Source of the DNA: Cutibacterium granulosum
GTDB taxonomy: Bacteria > Actinomycetota > Actinomycetes > Propionibacteriales > Propionibacteriaceae
Length of the DNA stretch: 64,000 bases
NCBI RefSeq assembly: GCF_900186975.1
Contig: NZ_LT906441.1
Span: 1,674,001-1,738,000, forward strand
Reading direction: 5' to 3'
Part shown: positions 8,646 through 18,271 of the stretch, in pieces
Layout of the letters: each line of letters begins with the position of its first letter
Numbering within the stretch: the stretch's first letter is position 1
Translations under genes and position numbers: made by a program
The notes under the pieces: generated by a model
Seen by the model: only the letters and a program-made list of their open reading frames with translations
What the model was told of the DNA's origin: nothing
Databases searched by the model: none

Positions 8646-9461
8646 ATGCATGAATCCCTTGCCAGTTCCGAGCACGTGAACGCCAGATCAGTCCCGCGAT
8701 CTTCCCCATCCCTGTCCTGCGCAGCTGTGCCGGTACCTGGCGGAGTGCGCCTGATGGCCGACGACGGCACGTCCTATCTCCTCTCAGGTGCCGCCTTCGA
8801 GGAGGTACGTGATCTTCAACTACCACCGCGGATCCTCCACAGCCTGACTGAACTTGGCCTGGTGACGAGGGCCACTCCGTGGCGCATCCATGTGCTGGGT
8901 GACGGGCCCGGGGTACCCGAACTGGCAGCGGCCCTCAACAGCATGGATGAGGTCACCGCCACCTGCCGGCGTCACGACGTCCTCGAGTCCCCCACCACCA
9001 CATTGCACCGGCTCAGACACCGGTCGCGGACTCCCGATCTCCTCGTCGTCGTGCCTCGTGACCTGCTGGGCGGTCGTGGACTCGTCCAGCTGGCACGTCG
9101 CCACCGCATCCCCACTGCTGTCGCATGGCTGGGCAGGTCCATGGCGTTCCTGGGACCGACCAATGAGCCCCACCGGCCACGGTGCCAACGATGCCTCGAT
9201 CTCGCCCTGGCCCGTCGCGACCTCTCGTGGGCGCAGTGCGCGACGATGCTGCGCTCCACACCGGCTGATGCGCCTGCCCTTGGCGCGCTCAGTCTCGCCC
9301 TGCTGCGCCGACTCGAGCAGGACACCTGGGGTACCTGGTGGTCGTGGAGCCGGCGTGGTGAGCGCAGCGGCACAGTACCCGTTCACCCCCTGTGCCATCG
9401 CTGTCAGGCACTCAGCGCGGGTGAGCACGGCGAACCGCTGCTGCACGCCATGGCGGCATGA
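8646..9461 (+). CDS. Rv3196-like conserved protein with cysteine pairs (TOMM/ThiF-like relative)
   Basis: A protein of about 271 residues. The central part (VTRATPWRIHVLGDGPGVPELAAAL) followed by a Rossmann-like DLLVVVPRDLLGG resembles the cyclodehydratase/ThiF-related proteins that actinobacteria keep next to uvrD2. Two cysteine pairs, CQRC (about residue 180) and CHRC (about 258), could form one zinc site. There is no ATP-binding GxGxxG of an active E1 enzyme and no TOMM precursor or YcaO gene nearby, so a biosynthetic role is not supported. By position it corresponds to M. tuberculosis Rv3196. The start is uncertain: ATG 8646 has only a distant GAGGG, and ATG 8754 (MADDGTS) is an alternative. 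Confidence 0.6.
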   Translation: MHESLASSEHVNARSVPRSSPSLSCAAVPVPGGVRLMADDGTSYLLSGAAFEEVRDLQLPPRILHSLTELGLVTRATPWRIHVLGDGPGVPELAAALNSMDEVTATCRRHDVLESPTTTLHRLRHRSRTPDLLVVVPRDLLGGRGLVQLARRHRIPTAVAWLGRSMAFLGPTNEPHRPRCQRCLDLALARRDLSWAQCATMLRSTPADAPALGALSLALLRRLEQDTWGTWWSWSRRGERSGTVPVHPLCHRCQALSAGEHGEPLLHAMAA

Positions 9462-9494
9462 CCGCTCAACACGTGACCTCGGCAGGAACTCACC

Positions 9495-11561
9495 TCACGC
9501 GTCAGGAGTGATGATCCGCAGGATCTCGTCGCCGTACAGCTCAACCTTGCGTCTGCCGATCCCCGGAATGGCAAGCAGATCCTCCTGGGTACGCGGCTCA
9601 TGCTCTGCAATCGCCAGCATCGTCACGTCAGTGAAGACCACGAATGGCGGCATGCTGTCTCGTTCTGCCCGTTCCTTGCGCCACTGCCGCAGCTGGTCGA
9701 CGAGTTCGGCGTCGACGCCCACTTCGCAGGCTAGGTGGTGACCAAGTTTCTGATCCGAAGCGACCGTCATGGGTCCGTTGCACACCGAGCAGGTCGTGAC
9801 CTTGCGTTTCTGACCAGTTCGCCTGGGACGTCTGCGTGTCTGGGTCGGTGTTCCGGGCAGGCCACGAAGAAACCGCGAGATGCCGAATCGGTTCCGTGAA
9901 CTGGCGCTGCGTGAGTACGAGATCCACAGGTGCCTGCGCGCTCTGGTCACGGCAACGTGCAGCAGTCGGCGCTCCTCGGCGATCTCCTCATGCTTGTCGG
10001 CAAGGATGAACGGCACCATGGAGTCCGAGACACCGAACAGCGCCACCACGTCCCACTCCAGGCCCTTGGAGGCATGCATCGTACACAGGGTCACACCGTC
10101 GGTGACGGGAATGTCCTGGCGCCGGGCTCGCTCGCCCAACTCGGTGACGATCCCCGCCAACCCTGCCGACGGGGAGTTCCTCGAGACCGACTGGGCGACC
10201 TCCTGGAGCGCCTGCAGGGACTCCCACCGTTGTCGCACCATCCCGCTGCCCTCCGGAGGTTGGGGGGTCCACCCCTGATCCTCCAGGACTTCGCGAGCAC
10301 GCTGCCCGGGGGCCTGTGGATCCGCCTGCAGTGCTCGGGTGAGCGCGGCAAGGGCCTGTTTCACCTCGGCACGTTCGTAGAAGCGCTCGGCATCCTTGAC
10401 GACGTAGGGCACGTCAAGATCACTGAGGGCAAGTTCCAGTGGTGCAGTCTGGGCATTGGTCCGGTGCAGAATGGCCATCTGCGACCACGGCACCCCATCA
10501 TCGTGCTGACCTCGCAACCACGTGGCGATGGCAGCTGACTCGCTGGCCTCGTCATCAAAGGCACGGTAGATGGGAGGCTCCCCCTGACCCGTCTGGGAGC
10601 GCAGTTTCACTCCGAGATTGTGGAATCTGGCTTCCTCCTTGCCCAGATGATGGGTGAGCAGGGTGTTGGCGAGATCGATGATGGGGGCGGTGGATCGATA
10701 GTTGCGCACCAGCCGTACCTCAATGGTGTCGGGGTGTTCCCGCGGAAAGTTGATGAGGTATCGAGCCTTGGCCCCGGCGAAGGCGTGGATGGCCTGATGC
10801 GGGTCTCCCACCACGCACACGTCATCCCGATCCCCGAACCACAGTTCGAGAAGGGTGTGCTGGATGGGCGAGACGTCCTGGTACTCGTCGACGACGAAGT
10901 GTCGGTACTGGTCATGGACCTGGTCCAGGATGTCTGGATGATCGGCAAGCAGTCCAGCTGCGCACAGCAGGATGTCGTCCAGGTCTATGACGGCAGCCTC
11001 ATGCTTGACGGCTTCGTACCCGGCGAGAACCCGTCCGACCGTGTCCGAGGAAACCCCGGCAACGGCTCGTTGGCGAGCCCTGGCCAGAGGAGGATAGTCA
11101 GTGATCGTGACGTTCGACACCTTGGCCCATGACACCTCTGCCGACAGGTCACGCAACAAGGCGGTGTCCGTGCTGAGCCCACATCGTTGGGCGGCCTGGG
11201 CCAGCATGGGGAATCTCCTCGTGCTCACCGGTGGCAACTCGCAGCCATAGGCTCGAGGCCAGAAGTACTTGATCTGTCGCAGTGCGGCAGAATGGATCGT
11301 TCGGGCCTGCACACCGTGAACACCGAGCCCCTCAAGACGGGTCCGCATGGTGCCGGCAGCTCGCGTGGTGAAGGTGACGGCAAGGGTACGGCGCGGATCC
11401 AGCTTTCCGGTGCAGGCACCGTAGGCGATGCGGTGGGTGATGGCCCGCGTCTTGCCGGTACCGGCACCTGCGATGACGCACACCGGCCCACCGAACGAGG
11501 TCGCCACGCGACGCTGTTCGGGGTCGAGGCCGGCAAGGATCTCCTCTGGTGCATCAATCAC
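9495..11561 (-). CDS. uvrD2: ATP-dependent DNA helicase UvrD2 (SF1, HRDC C-terminus)
   Basis: A 688-residue SF1A helicase. Motif I is GAGTGKT (Lys37), motif II DEYQDVSPIQ, motif III GDPHQAIHAFAGA, motif IV RLVRNYRST, with a late MHASKGLEWDVV and VAVTRARRHLWIS. The C-terminus carries a cysteine motif (CSVCNGPM, about residue 585) and an HRDC domain ending PGIGRRKVELYGDEIL. UvrD2 is the mycobacterial-type helicase essential in M. tuberculosis. Here the second half of the tetracysteine motif reads GHHLAC rather than CxxC. The start is GTG 11561: it gives the N-terminus expected for the family and sits six bases after a TATGGT -10 element, so the mRNA is probably leaderless. It is divergent from recC. 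Confidence 0.93.
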   Translation of the reverse strand: MIDAPEEILAGLDPEQRRVATSFGGPVCVIAGAGTGKTRAITHRIAYGACTGKLDPRRTLAVTFTTRAAGTMRTRLEGLGVHGVQARTIHSAALRQIKYFWPRAYGCELPPVSTRRFPMLAQAAQRCGLSTDTALLRDLSAEVSWAKVSNVTITDYPPLARARQRAVAGVSSDTVGRVLAGYEAVKHEAAVIDLDDILLCAAGLLADHPDILDQVHDQYRHFVVDEYQDVSPIQHTLLELWFGDRDDVCVVGDPHQAIHAFAGAKARYLINFPREHPDTIEVRLVRNYRSTAPIIDLANTLLTHHLGKEEARFHNLGVKLRSQTGQGEPPIYRAFDDEASESAAIATWLRGQHDDGVPWSQMAILHRTNAQTAPLELALSDLDVPYVVKDAERFYERAEVKQALAALTRALQADPQAPGQRAREVLEDQGWTPQPPEGSGMVRQRWESLQALQEVAQSVSRNSPSAGLAGIVTELGERARRQDIPVTDGVTLCTMHASKGLEWDVVALFGVSDSMVPFILADKHEEIAEERRLLHVAVTRARRHLWISYSRSASSRNRFGISRFLRGLPGTPTQTRRRPRRTGQKRKVTTCSVCNGPMTVASDQKLGHHLACEVGVDAELVDQLRQWRKERAERDSMPPFVVFTDVTMLAIAEHEPRTQEDLLAIPGIGRRKVELYGDEILRIITPDA

Positions 11562-11735
11562 AGGTACACCATAGGTGCAGGGTGAGACAGTTCTGCCCCC
11601 ACGACGCAGGTTGCCCACAGAACCGCTCCACGAGCTGTCGTTTTCCACAGCCATGGAAAATGTCTCACCCCTGCATCTAGAGTTCAGACAGCCGAATGGG
11701 CAACGTCCCATGAGGGGAAGGTCTGGAGAGTTCCG
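11562..11735. promoter_or_regulatory. Divergent uvrD2 / recC promoter region with paired inverted TGTCTCAC elements
   Basis: A 174 bp spacer. On the minus strand TGTCTCAC (11589-11582) is followed by 8 bases, then TATGGT (11573-11568), then 6 bases to the uvrD2 GTG. On the plus strand TGTCTCAC (11661-11668) is followed by 9 bases, then TAGAGT (11678-11683) and the recC start 52 bases on. The two elements form a 14-15 bp near-perfect inverted repeat (11576-11589 with 11661-11675). The layout resembles the RecA-independent damage promoter bound by PafBC (TGTCRGTG-N8-TAnnnT). The regulator assignment is an inference; the match covers TGTC, the spacing and the TAnnnT box, not the RGTG half. Confidence 0.6.
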
Positions 11736-14700
11736 ATGGACACGAAACTGCAGCTGAGAACGTACCGGCGATGGGATGGCCTCACCGCCGACGCCGTCGC
11801 ACTGCTCACCTCAGCACGTGAGGATCCCTTTGCCATACCGCTGCTCGTCAGTCCTTCCACGGCTCATGCCCGGGCCGTGGGGCAGGCGGTGGCCGACGAG
11901 GTCGGTGTGGCTGCTGGGCTGCAGGGGAAAACGGCCAGTGCACTGCGCCGTGAGCTGTCACAGTCCCTCCTTGACATGGATCCGCAGGTCGATCCGTGGA
12001 GTGGCTCGGCACTGACCCTGCGAATCTTCGATCTGTTGAGACCCGACGACCCCAACATGGCGGCGGTGTCTGAGCATGTACAGGCATGTCGTGTGAGAGG
12101 AATTGCCCATGCCGACTGGACGACCGCCCAGCAGTTCTCAGCAGTTCTGCAATCGCTCATACACCACTCACCCGCAGTGTTGGAGCAGTGGAGGGCCGGT
12201 GAGGACGTCGACGCCGAAGGCTCTGCCCTGCCCTGGGACAAGGCGTGGTGGCCGCATGTGTGGCGTCTGCTGCATGACGATGGACACCCGGACCCCATGA
12301 CACAGCTGACACAGCTGTGTTCTGCTCTTGGTGCTGCCCCGTTGCGTTGGCCGTCCTGCGTGTGGATCTCACCGGCAGCGCCGGAATGGCAGGATTATTC
12401 GTTGGCGCAGGCGCTCGGTCGTCGCATTCCCGTGACGGTGCTGCACCTTCTTCCCGCATGTGCGGAACACTCCCGGTGGGAACCGTTCAACTCGGTTCGA
12501 GAGCACACGAATCTGCGGTGGCATGAGTGCGTGCAGCAGTGTGGAGGGCAGGCCCACGACCACTGTGATCACGCGGATCCCGAGACCAATACCGGCGCCG
12601 CCGAGGTCGAGGTGCATCTGTGTCACGGTGAGGACCGTCAAGCAGAGGTCTGTGCCGAAGCAGTGTGTGCTGCGCTGCAGGAGTTTCCCGACATCGAGCC
12701 ACGCGATGTCGCCATCACGACATCCACCCATGCTCCACAGGCGCATCTGCTCAGCGCGTTCGCGTACGCCGCCGAATCCGATGGCACCAGTCGCACGAAC
12801 CCCTTGGCACAGTGCCGAATCAGTGGGGCACGCAGCCACCTTCCACCCAATCCGGTGATTCAAGCCGTGTGCACGGTACTGAGACTGTCACGAACCCGCC
12901 AGACCGCCGGCGAGCTCCTCGACCTGTGCACCATGCCAGCGATTGCAGCACGATTCGGATTCACGGCGGACGATCAGGTGACGATTCGTCGTCTTGTCAT
13001 GGATTCGGGAATCCGTTGGGGACTGGACGCCCAGAGCCGATCCCGCGTGGGTCTCGGTGAGATTCGTCAGTCGACCTGGTTCGCCGGAATCGAGCGGCTG
13101 TTGCTGGGCGTGGCCATGTCGGACGACCCGCCGTCCCACATCGACACGGTCACCGCGGTCGGGGACATCGGTTCCCCCACGGTGCCGCTGGTGGGGGCCC
13201 TGGCAGAACTCGTCTCCCGAGTTCGACATGCCATGGTGCTCACCGCCACGTCAGCCACGATGCAACAGTGGGTGGACCGGCTGACCACTCTCATCGACAA
13301 TCTCACCTCACCACCCGCGGAGATGCCGTGGGCCAGGCAGGCTGCGACTGGCCAGATCAACGTTCTGGCACGTGTCGCCCCCCAGTGCAAGGTCGACGCC
13401 ATGATCATCGCTGACCTGCTCGATGAGCAGTCCAGCACCCGTCCTCGTCGCCCATCCTGGTTCAACGGCGACTGCCACATCAGTGACCCGGCGGAGTTGG
13501 ACGGCATCAGCCATGACGTCGTCGTCCTCGTCGATCCCGATGAGGACGAGATCGGCGCCGATCCGTTGCGTGGGCTGCGTGACCCAGCCGATCCGCTGTC
13601 GGACCCGATGGCGCTGCGACACCAGTACCTCTTCGATGCCGTGGCCACTGCGCGGCGCAAGATCGTCGTCGTGGCCCAGAAGATGGATCCCGTGACCAAT
13701 TCCGAGGTGGACCTCGGGCCGTTCGTCTCGACCCTCCGGGGCAATGGCCTGCCACGTCGTCATGAATCATCTGATGGCGTCGAATCGCCCGATGGCGTCG
13801 TGCTGATCTCCCATGGGCTCCAACCTTTCTCACCCCATGAGTTCACCGATCAGTCCGGGCAGTCGTGGCGAAGTTTCGATGTGGTGATGGCCGGAGTCCA
13901 GTTGAATGCGCAACCAGATGTCGAACGATCCCCCCTGCTGCCCAGGCCCACCGATCCACCGGCCCAGATCTACTCCTGCGCCGATGTCTCCACCGCCCTG
14001 TCCAACCCAGCGCGCACGGTGTTGAGAGCCCGAATTGGTGCTCCCGCGGCCAAACGCACCGATGACGTCGTCGAGGAGCTGCCTCTTGATCTCAATGGTC
14101 TGGACAGGTACCAGATTCGAGCTCGACTCCTTGCAGACCTGACGCACGGATCAGACATCGGGACCGCCACCGCTGCCGAGCGGCTGCGTGGAACGACGCC
14201 TCCTGGCGTACTGGGACTCGAGTCATTGAATCGGGCAGGCGAGGAGGCCCTGAGCATTGTCGACCGGGAAGCCACTCTGATCGCCGGTGCACCGCGCCAG
14301 GTGATCGACGTCAACCTCGAGCTCACCGACGGCGACGTCCCCCACCTGCCGTGGGTGGACAGCCATCTCACCGATCCGTACCGCCCCCTGCTGCTCACTG
14401 ATCGGATCGAAACCCATGGCGTCACCCTCGTGCGTATGAGTCCTGCCAACCTCAGCCCACGCACCCTGCTGGAAACGTGGCTCAGGCTTCTTGCGGTGGC
14501 AGTGGCGCAACCGGATGTCACCGGCTGGCGCGCCGCTGTGGTGACCCGTTCAGCAAACCCCGAAATCCTGGTGGCGCCTGATGCGCAGCAGGCACGCACC
14601 ATCCTGGCTGGTCTGGTGCGTGTGGCGTGGTGGTCCTCACAGCAGTTGTTCCCCATGCCTGCCAGGACGGCTGCGGCGCTGACTGAGGTGATCCTTCCCT

Positions 14701-14903
14701 ACCGCCCGAATCGCTGGGTCACTGCGGCACAGGCGGGGTGGAAGGAGGACCATGACTCCAACTGGAGTCCCTTCGCCAGCGCTGACTACAGCGACCTGGA
14801 GCGGCTGTGTCGGCAACACTGCGAGGCCTCCCCCCTCGATCTGGCAAGGTGGCTCATGACACCGATCACAACGGCACGAACCCGCGGTAGGAGATCCCGA
14901 TGA
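11736..14903 (+). CDS. recC: Exodeoxyribonuclease V subunit gamma (RecC)
   Basis: A 1055-residue protein, close to the family's usual 1050-1120. The opening (LLVSPSTAHARAVGQAVADE) matches the RecC segment that follows the helicase-like strand 1. Later HLCHGEDRQAEVCAEAVCAAL (about residues 288-308), followed by EPRDVAITT, is a conserved RecC block. RecC splits the duplex and holds the Chi-reading tunnel in the RecBCD complex, acting on double-strand DNA ends in the cytoplasm. It lacks helicase and nuclease catalytic motifs, as expected. ATG 11736 is preceded by GGAGAG five bases away. Its TGA overlaps the recB ATG, so RecC and RecB synthesis is coupled. It is first in recC-recB-recD. Confidence 0.9.
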   Translation: MDTKLQLRTYRRWDGLTADAVALLTSAREDPFAIPLLVSPSTAHARAVGQAVADEVGVAAGLQGKTASALRRELSQSLLDMDPQVDPWSGSALTLRIFDLLRPDDPNMAAVSEHVQACRVRGIAHADWTTAQQFSAVLQSLIHHSPAVLEQWRAGEDVDAEGSALPWDKAWWPHVWRLLHDDGHPDPMTQLTQLCSALGAAPLRWPSCVWISPAAPEWQDYSLAQALGRRIPVTVLHLLPACAEHSRWEPFNSVREHTNLRWHECVQQCGGQAHDHCDHADPETNTGAAEVEVHLCHGEDRQAEVCAEAVCAALQEFPDIEPRDVAITTSTHAPQAHLLSAFAYAAESDGTSRTNPLAQCRISGARSHLPPNPVIQAVCTVLRLSRTRQTAGELLDLCTMPAIAARFGFTADDQVTIRRLVMDSGIRWGLDAQSRSRVGLGEIRQSTWFAGIERLLLGVAMSDDPPSHIDTVTAVGDIGSPTVPLVGALAELVSRVRHAMVLTATSATMQQWVDRLTTLIDNLTSPPAEMPWARQAATGQINVLARVAPQCKVDAMIIADLLDEQSSTRPRRPSWFNGDCHISDPAELDGISHDVVVLVDPDEDEIGADPLRGLRDPADPLSDPMALRHQYLFDAVATARRKIVVVAQKMDPVTNSEVDLGPFVSTLRGNGLPRRHESSDGVESPDGVVLISHGLQPFSPHEFTDQSGQSWRSFDVVMAGVQLNAQPDVERSPLLPRPTDPPAQIYSCADVSTALSNPARTVLRARIGAPAAKRTDDVVEELPLDLNGLDRYQIRARLLADLTHGSDIGTATAAERLRGTTPPGVLGLESLNRAGEEALSIVDREATLIAGAPRQVIDVNLELTDGDVPHLPWVDSHLTDPYRPLLLTDRIETHGVTLVRMSPANLSPRTLLETWLRLLAVAVAQPDVTGWRAAVVTRSANPEILVAPDAQQARTILAGLVRVAWWSSQQLFPMPARTAAALTEVILPYRPNRWVTAAQAGWKEDHDSNWSPFASADYSDLERLCRQHCEASPLDLARWLMTPITTARTRGRRSR

Positions 14904-17900
14904 CCAGTCCCCACGAGGTCAAGGCCTTCGACATCAGCGGAGAAGTACCGCACGGAACAACACTGCTGCGGGCAAGTGCCGGTACGGGCAAGACGTGGTC
15001 CATCACAGCCATCGTCACCAGGGCAATTCTTGAGGGCGATGTCGACATCTCGCAGGTCCTGCTGGTGACCTTCAACAGATCGGCAGCACGGCAGATGCGG
15101 CACAGGACCTATGCCCGACTGGCCCGCACCGCCGAGATGCTGGAGTCTGGTCTGCCCGCTCGTGATGATCTGGACCATCACCTACTCGCCCAACGGGAGC
15201 GAAGGGACGAGTTCCTCTCCCGTGCTCGAAGTGCCATCCAGCGGTTCAGCACGGCAACGATCGCGACGACGCATGAGTTCTGCGCCCAGATGCTCACCGA
15301 ACTCGGGGTTCTGGCGGATCACGACCTGCGCTCCTCGCTGCTGGCCGATCCCACTCCCTTGGTCGATGAGGTCTCGGCCGATCTGTACCTCTCCCGCTAC
15401 AGCCACGTCCCCAGGCCCCCGAGCAGTGCCACGATCAGGAGCCTTGCCCGAACCGTCGCTGCCCAGTACGGCACGGTCGAGCTGCAACGTGACTCGGACT
15501 CACGGCGTGTCGAGGAACGTCTCGACATTGCCGAGGCGGTACGCACGGAGTCCTCACGCAGGATGCGGGCCGGTGGGCTGCACACCTTCGACGACCTCAT
15601 CGAGGACTTGGCCCGCTCGTTGGGCTCCACGCAGCGTGGTCGAGTGGCTTGCGCGACGCTCGCCGACCGGTTCCATCTGGTCATGGTTGACGAGTTCCAG
15701 GACACCGACCCCCTGCAGTGGGAGATTCTGGCTTCGGCGTTCCATGGACGTAGTGACCTGTGGCTCATCGGTGATCCGAAGCAGTCGATCTACGCCTTCC
15801 GTGGGGCGGACATCCATGCATACCTGGCTGCCACCCGTCAGGTGGACCACACCTACGAGCTGACGACGAACTGGCGATCGGATCAGGGGATCGTTGATGG
15901 GGTGGATCAGCTGTTTCGTCACACCCATCTGGGTGCGGAGGGCATCGAGTTCACCACGGTCAGCGCCCGACACACACATCGCCGGCTCCAGAGCACCGAT
16001 CCCCATAGCTACGACTGGTCGCACCCCGTCCAGATTCGCTGCATCACCGCATCCGATGGATCCCGTCTTTCCTCCGGCAGGGCCGAGGACCTCATCGCCA
16101 AGGACGTCGGAGCACAAATCACTGCCATGCTGGACGGCAGATCCCAGTGGCAGCCCGAGAAGGGCCAACCGTCCCGACCGTTGCAGGCCGGTGACATTGC
16201 CGTGCTCGTCACCGCCAGACGACGGGGCACCAAGATCCAGAACGAGCTGCGAAAGATCGGCCAGCCAGCCGTGTTCACTGGCTCCACCTCGGTGTGGTCC
16301 TCCCCTGCTGCCACGGATTTCCTCGATCTGCTCTCGGCGCTGGACGACCCCGATCCCACCGTCATCTCCAGGATCGCCATGTCGAGGCTCATCGGTGCTG
16401 CACCGTATGACCTGGCCCGACAGGACTCCCAGCTTCGCTCGGCCTTGGCCATGGACATTGCCAACTGGGCACTTGCCTGGCCGAATCTGGGCCCATGGGG
16501 CGTCATCGAATCACTTCTGCACCGTCCGGGCTCATTGGATTCGATGTTGACCGGCCCGCAGGCGGAACGTTACGTCACGGACCTACGACAGCTCGCCCAG
16601 GAGACGCATGTGTGGGCATGCGATCAGCCCACCATGCCCACGCCTGCCCAGACATGTGCATGGGTCGAGGATCAGGCCAGATATGCGCCCCAGGAGACAC
16701 CGCGCCGGCTGGAGACCGACCGTAATGCCGTCACCATCATGACGGTTCACCAGGCAAAGGGGCTGGAGTTCCCCGTCGTCCTGCTGCCGGACGCCACCTT
16801 GAGCTGGATCTCGAAGAATGGTGAAGGCACTCGTAGGAAGCAACGGGCATCTCGTACGTTCATGCGCGATGATGGCTCTCCCCTGGTGTGGTTCGACGGG
16901 GAACGGCGCGTTCTCAACCTGTCCGATGTCAATGATCCTGCTCGACTGGAGGCATGGGCACAGATTCGCCATGACGCTCTCGCCGAGGAGCTGCGCAAGC
17001 TCTACGTGGCGCTGACCCGGAGCCAGTCGGCCGTACGACTGTGGTGGGCTCCAGTACCTGGCCGAATCGGTGACTCCGGTCTGCAGCGGCTCCTCGCGCT
17101 GGAGTCTGCCGGGTCGGAGGCTCCCGTGTTCCCCGAGCCCGTCAACGACGCAGCAGTCTCACCACCCTGGCTGAGCCCGAGAGTGGGTGGGGCCTCGATC
17201 GAAGCGGTACCCGTCGAGGTGACGGAAGCGCCTTCTCGAGAGTTACCCGTCCCCCCCGTCGGCGGGACACCGGCCACATTCACCCGTAGCGTCGACCATC
17301 AGTGGAAACGTACCTCGTACTCGGGGCTGACTGCCGGCATCCACGGTGCCACATCATCGATGGCCGACCTCGTCGACGCCTCGGCAGGCCAGGACGAGCC
17401 GGACGAGGATGCCCTGGGCACTTCCCCGGACGTCTCCCCATCAACCGGTGACGGGCTGTGCGCCATGCCTGGCGGAACCTCGTTCGGACTGGTGGTTCAC
17501 GAGATCCTCGAGCATGTCGACACCTCGGTTCCTGATCTGTCTGCCGAGATCACGAACTGGACCGCGCGAAAACTGCGTGCTGAGCCCATTGACGGTGTCG
17601 GGGCAACCAGCCTTGCAGCCGGCCTCGTCGACGTCATGCACACCGACCTGGGAGAACTGGCACCTGGCCAGTGCCTCGCCGACTTCAAGCCGTCCGACCG
17701 GCTCGCCGAGCTGGACTTCGAGATGAGACTGGCTCCGTCATCGCCGATGTCCAACACGGTTGGTGCACTTGCCCAAGCCCTCAGCGACCGTTCGCTGGTG
17801 CCCGAGAACGACCCACTCGCCAGCTATGGGAGGGTTCTGGCAACCTCACCAGCAGCTTCCACGGTCCTGTCCGGGTATCTCACCGGTTCCATCGACGCCG

Positions 17901-18271
17901 TACTACGCCGTCCCGACGGACGGTTCCTCGTCATCGACTACAAGACCAACCGTGCGCCGCGACCAGCAGGCCAACCCCTTGAGCCACGTGCGTACGACGT
18001 CACCACCATGACATCCATGATGATCAGCTCGCACTATCCCCTGCAGGCGCTGCTCTACAGCGCAGCCCTGCACCGCTACCTGTCACACACGATGCCCGGG
18101 TACGATCCCGCCACCTGCCTGGGGCCTGTGGGGTATCTCTTCGTACGCGCCATGGCAGGGGTGGCCACGCCAGCTGATGCCTCGATGCCCTATGGGGTGT
18201 TCACGTGGTCAGTGAATCCGGCCCTGGTGGTGGCCGTCAGCGACATCCTGGGAGGACGCCATGAGCACTGA
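14900..18271 (+). CDS. recB: Exodeoxyribonuclease V subunit beta (RecB helicase-nuclease)
   Basis: A 1123-residue SF1A helicase fused to a RecB nuclease domain. Motif I is ASAGTGKTW (Lys31), motif II VDEFQDTDPLQW, motif III IGDPKQSIYAFRGADIHAYL, and the late helicase motif MTVHQAKGLEFPVVLLPD is followed by KLYVALTRSQSAV. The C-terminal nuclease has the histidine segment SFGLVVHEILEHVD (about residue 865) and the metal/catalytic FLVIDYKTNRAP (about 1012). It is the 3'-5' motor and only nuclease of RecBCD. It overlaps recC by ATGA with TAGGAG upstream, and overlaps recD by 11 bases, so subunit stoichiometry is probably set by coupling. Confidence 0.93.
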   Translation: MTSPHEVKAFDISGEVPHGTTLLRASAGTGKTWSITAIVTRAILEGDVDISQVLLVTFNRSAARQMRHRTYARLARTAEMLESGLPARDDLDHHLLAQRERRDEFLSRARSAIQRFSTATIATTHEFCAQMLTELGVLADHDLRSSLLADPTPLVDEVSADLYLSRYSHVPRPPSSATIRSLARTVAAQYGTVELQRDSDSRRVEERLDIAEAVRTESSRRMRAGGLHTFDDLIEDLARSLGSTQRGRVACATLADRFHLVMVDEFQDTDPLQWEILASAFHGRSDLWLIGDPKQSIYAFRGADIHAYLAATRQVDHTYELTTNWRSDQGIVDGVDQLFRHTHLGAEGIEFTTVSARHTHRRLQSTDPHSYDWSHPVQIRCITASDGSRLSSGRAEDLIAKDVGAQITAMLDGRSQWQPEKGQPSRPLQAGDIAVLVTARRRGTKIQNELRKIGQPAVFTGSTSVWSSPAATDFLDLLSALDDPDPTVISRIAMSRLIGAAPYDLARQDSQLRSALAMDIANWALAWPNLGPWGVIESLLHRPGSLDSMLTGPQAERYVTDLRQLAQETHVWACDQPTMPTPAQTCAWVEDQARYAPQETPRRLETDRNAVTIMTVHQAKGLEFPVVLLPDATLSWISKNGEGTRRKQRASRTFMRDDGSPLVWFDGERRVLNLSDVNDPARLEAWAQIRHDALAEELRKLYVALTRSQSAVRLWWAPVPGRIGDSGLQRLLALESAGSEAPVFPEPVNDAAVSPPWLSPRVGGASIEAVPVEVTEAPSRELPVPPVGGTPATFTRSVDHQWKRTSYSGLTAGIHGATSSMADLVDASAGQDEPDEDALGTSPDVSPSTGDGLCAMPGGTSFGLVVHEILEHVDTSVPDLSAEITNWTARKLRAEPIDGVGATSLAAGLVDVMHTDLGELAPGQCLADFKPSDRLAELDFEMRLAPSSPMSNTVGALAQALSDRSLVPENDPLASYGRVLATSPAASTVLSGYLTGSIDAVLRRPDGRFLVIDYKTNRAPRPAGQPLEPRAYDVTTMTSMMISSHYPLQALLYSAALHRYLSHTMPGYDPATCLGPVGYLFVRAMAGVATPADASMPYGVFTWSVNPALVVAVSDILGGRHEH

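Noticed and set aside
8646-9461. Possible azole-peptide (TOMM) biosynthesis locus
   Set aside because: Only a distant ThiF-like protein is present. There is no YcaO gene, precursor peptide or dehydrogenase nearby, and the gene is a conserved neighbour of uvrD2 in actinobacteria.
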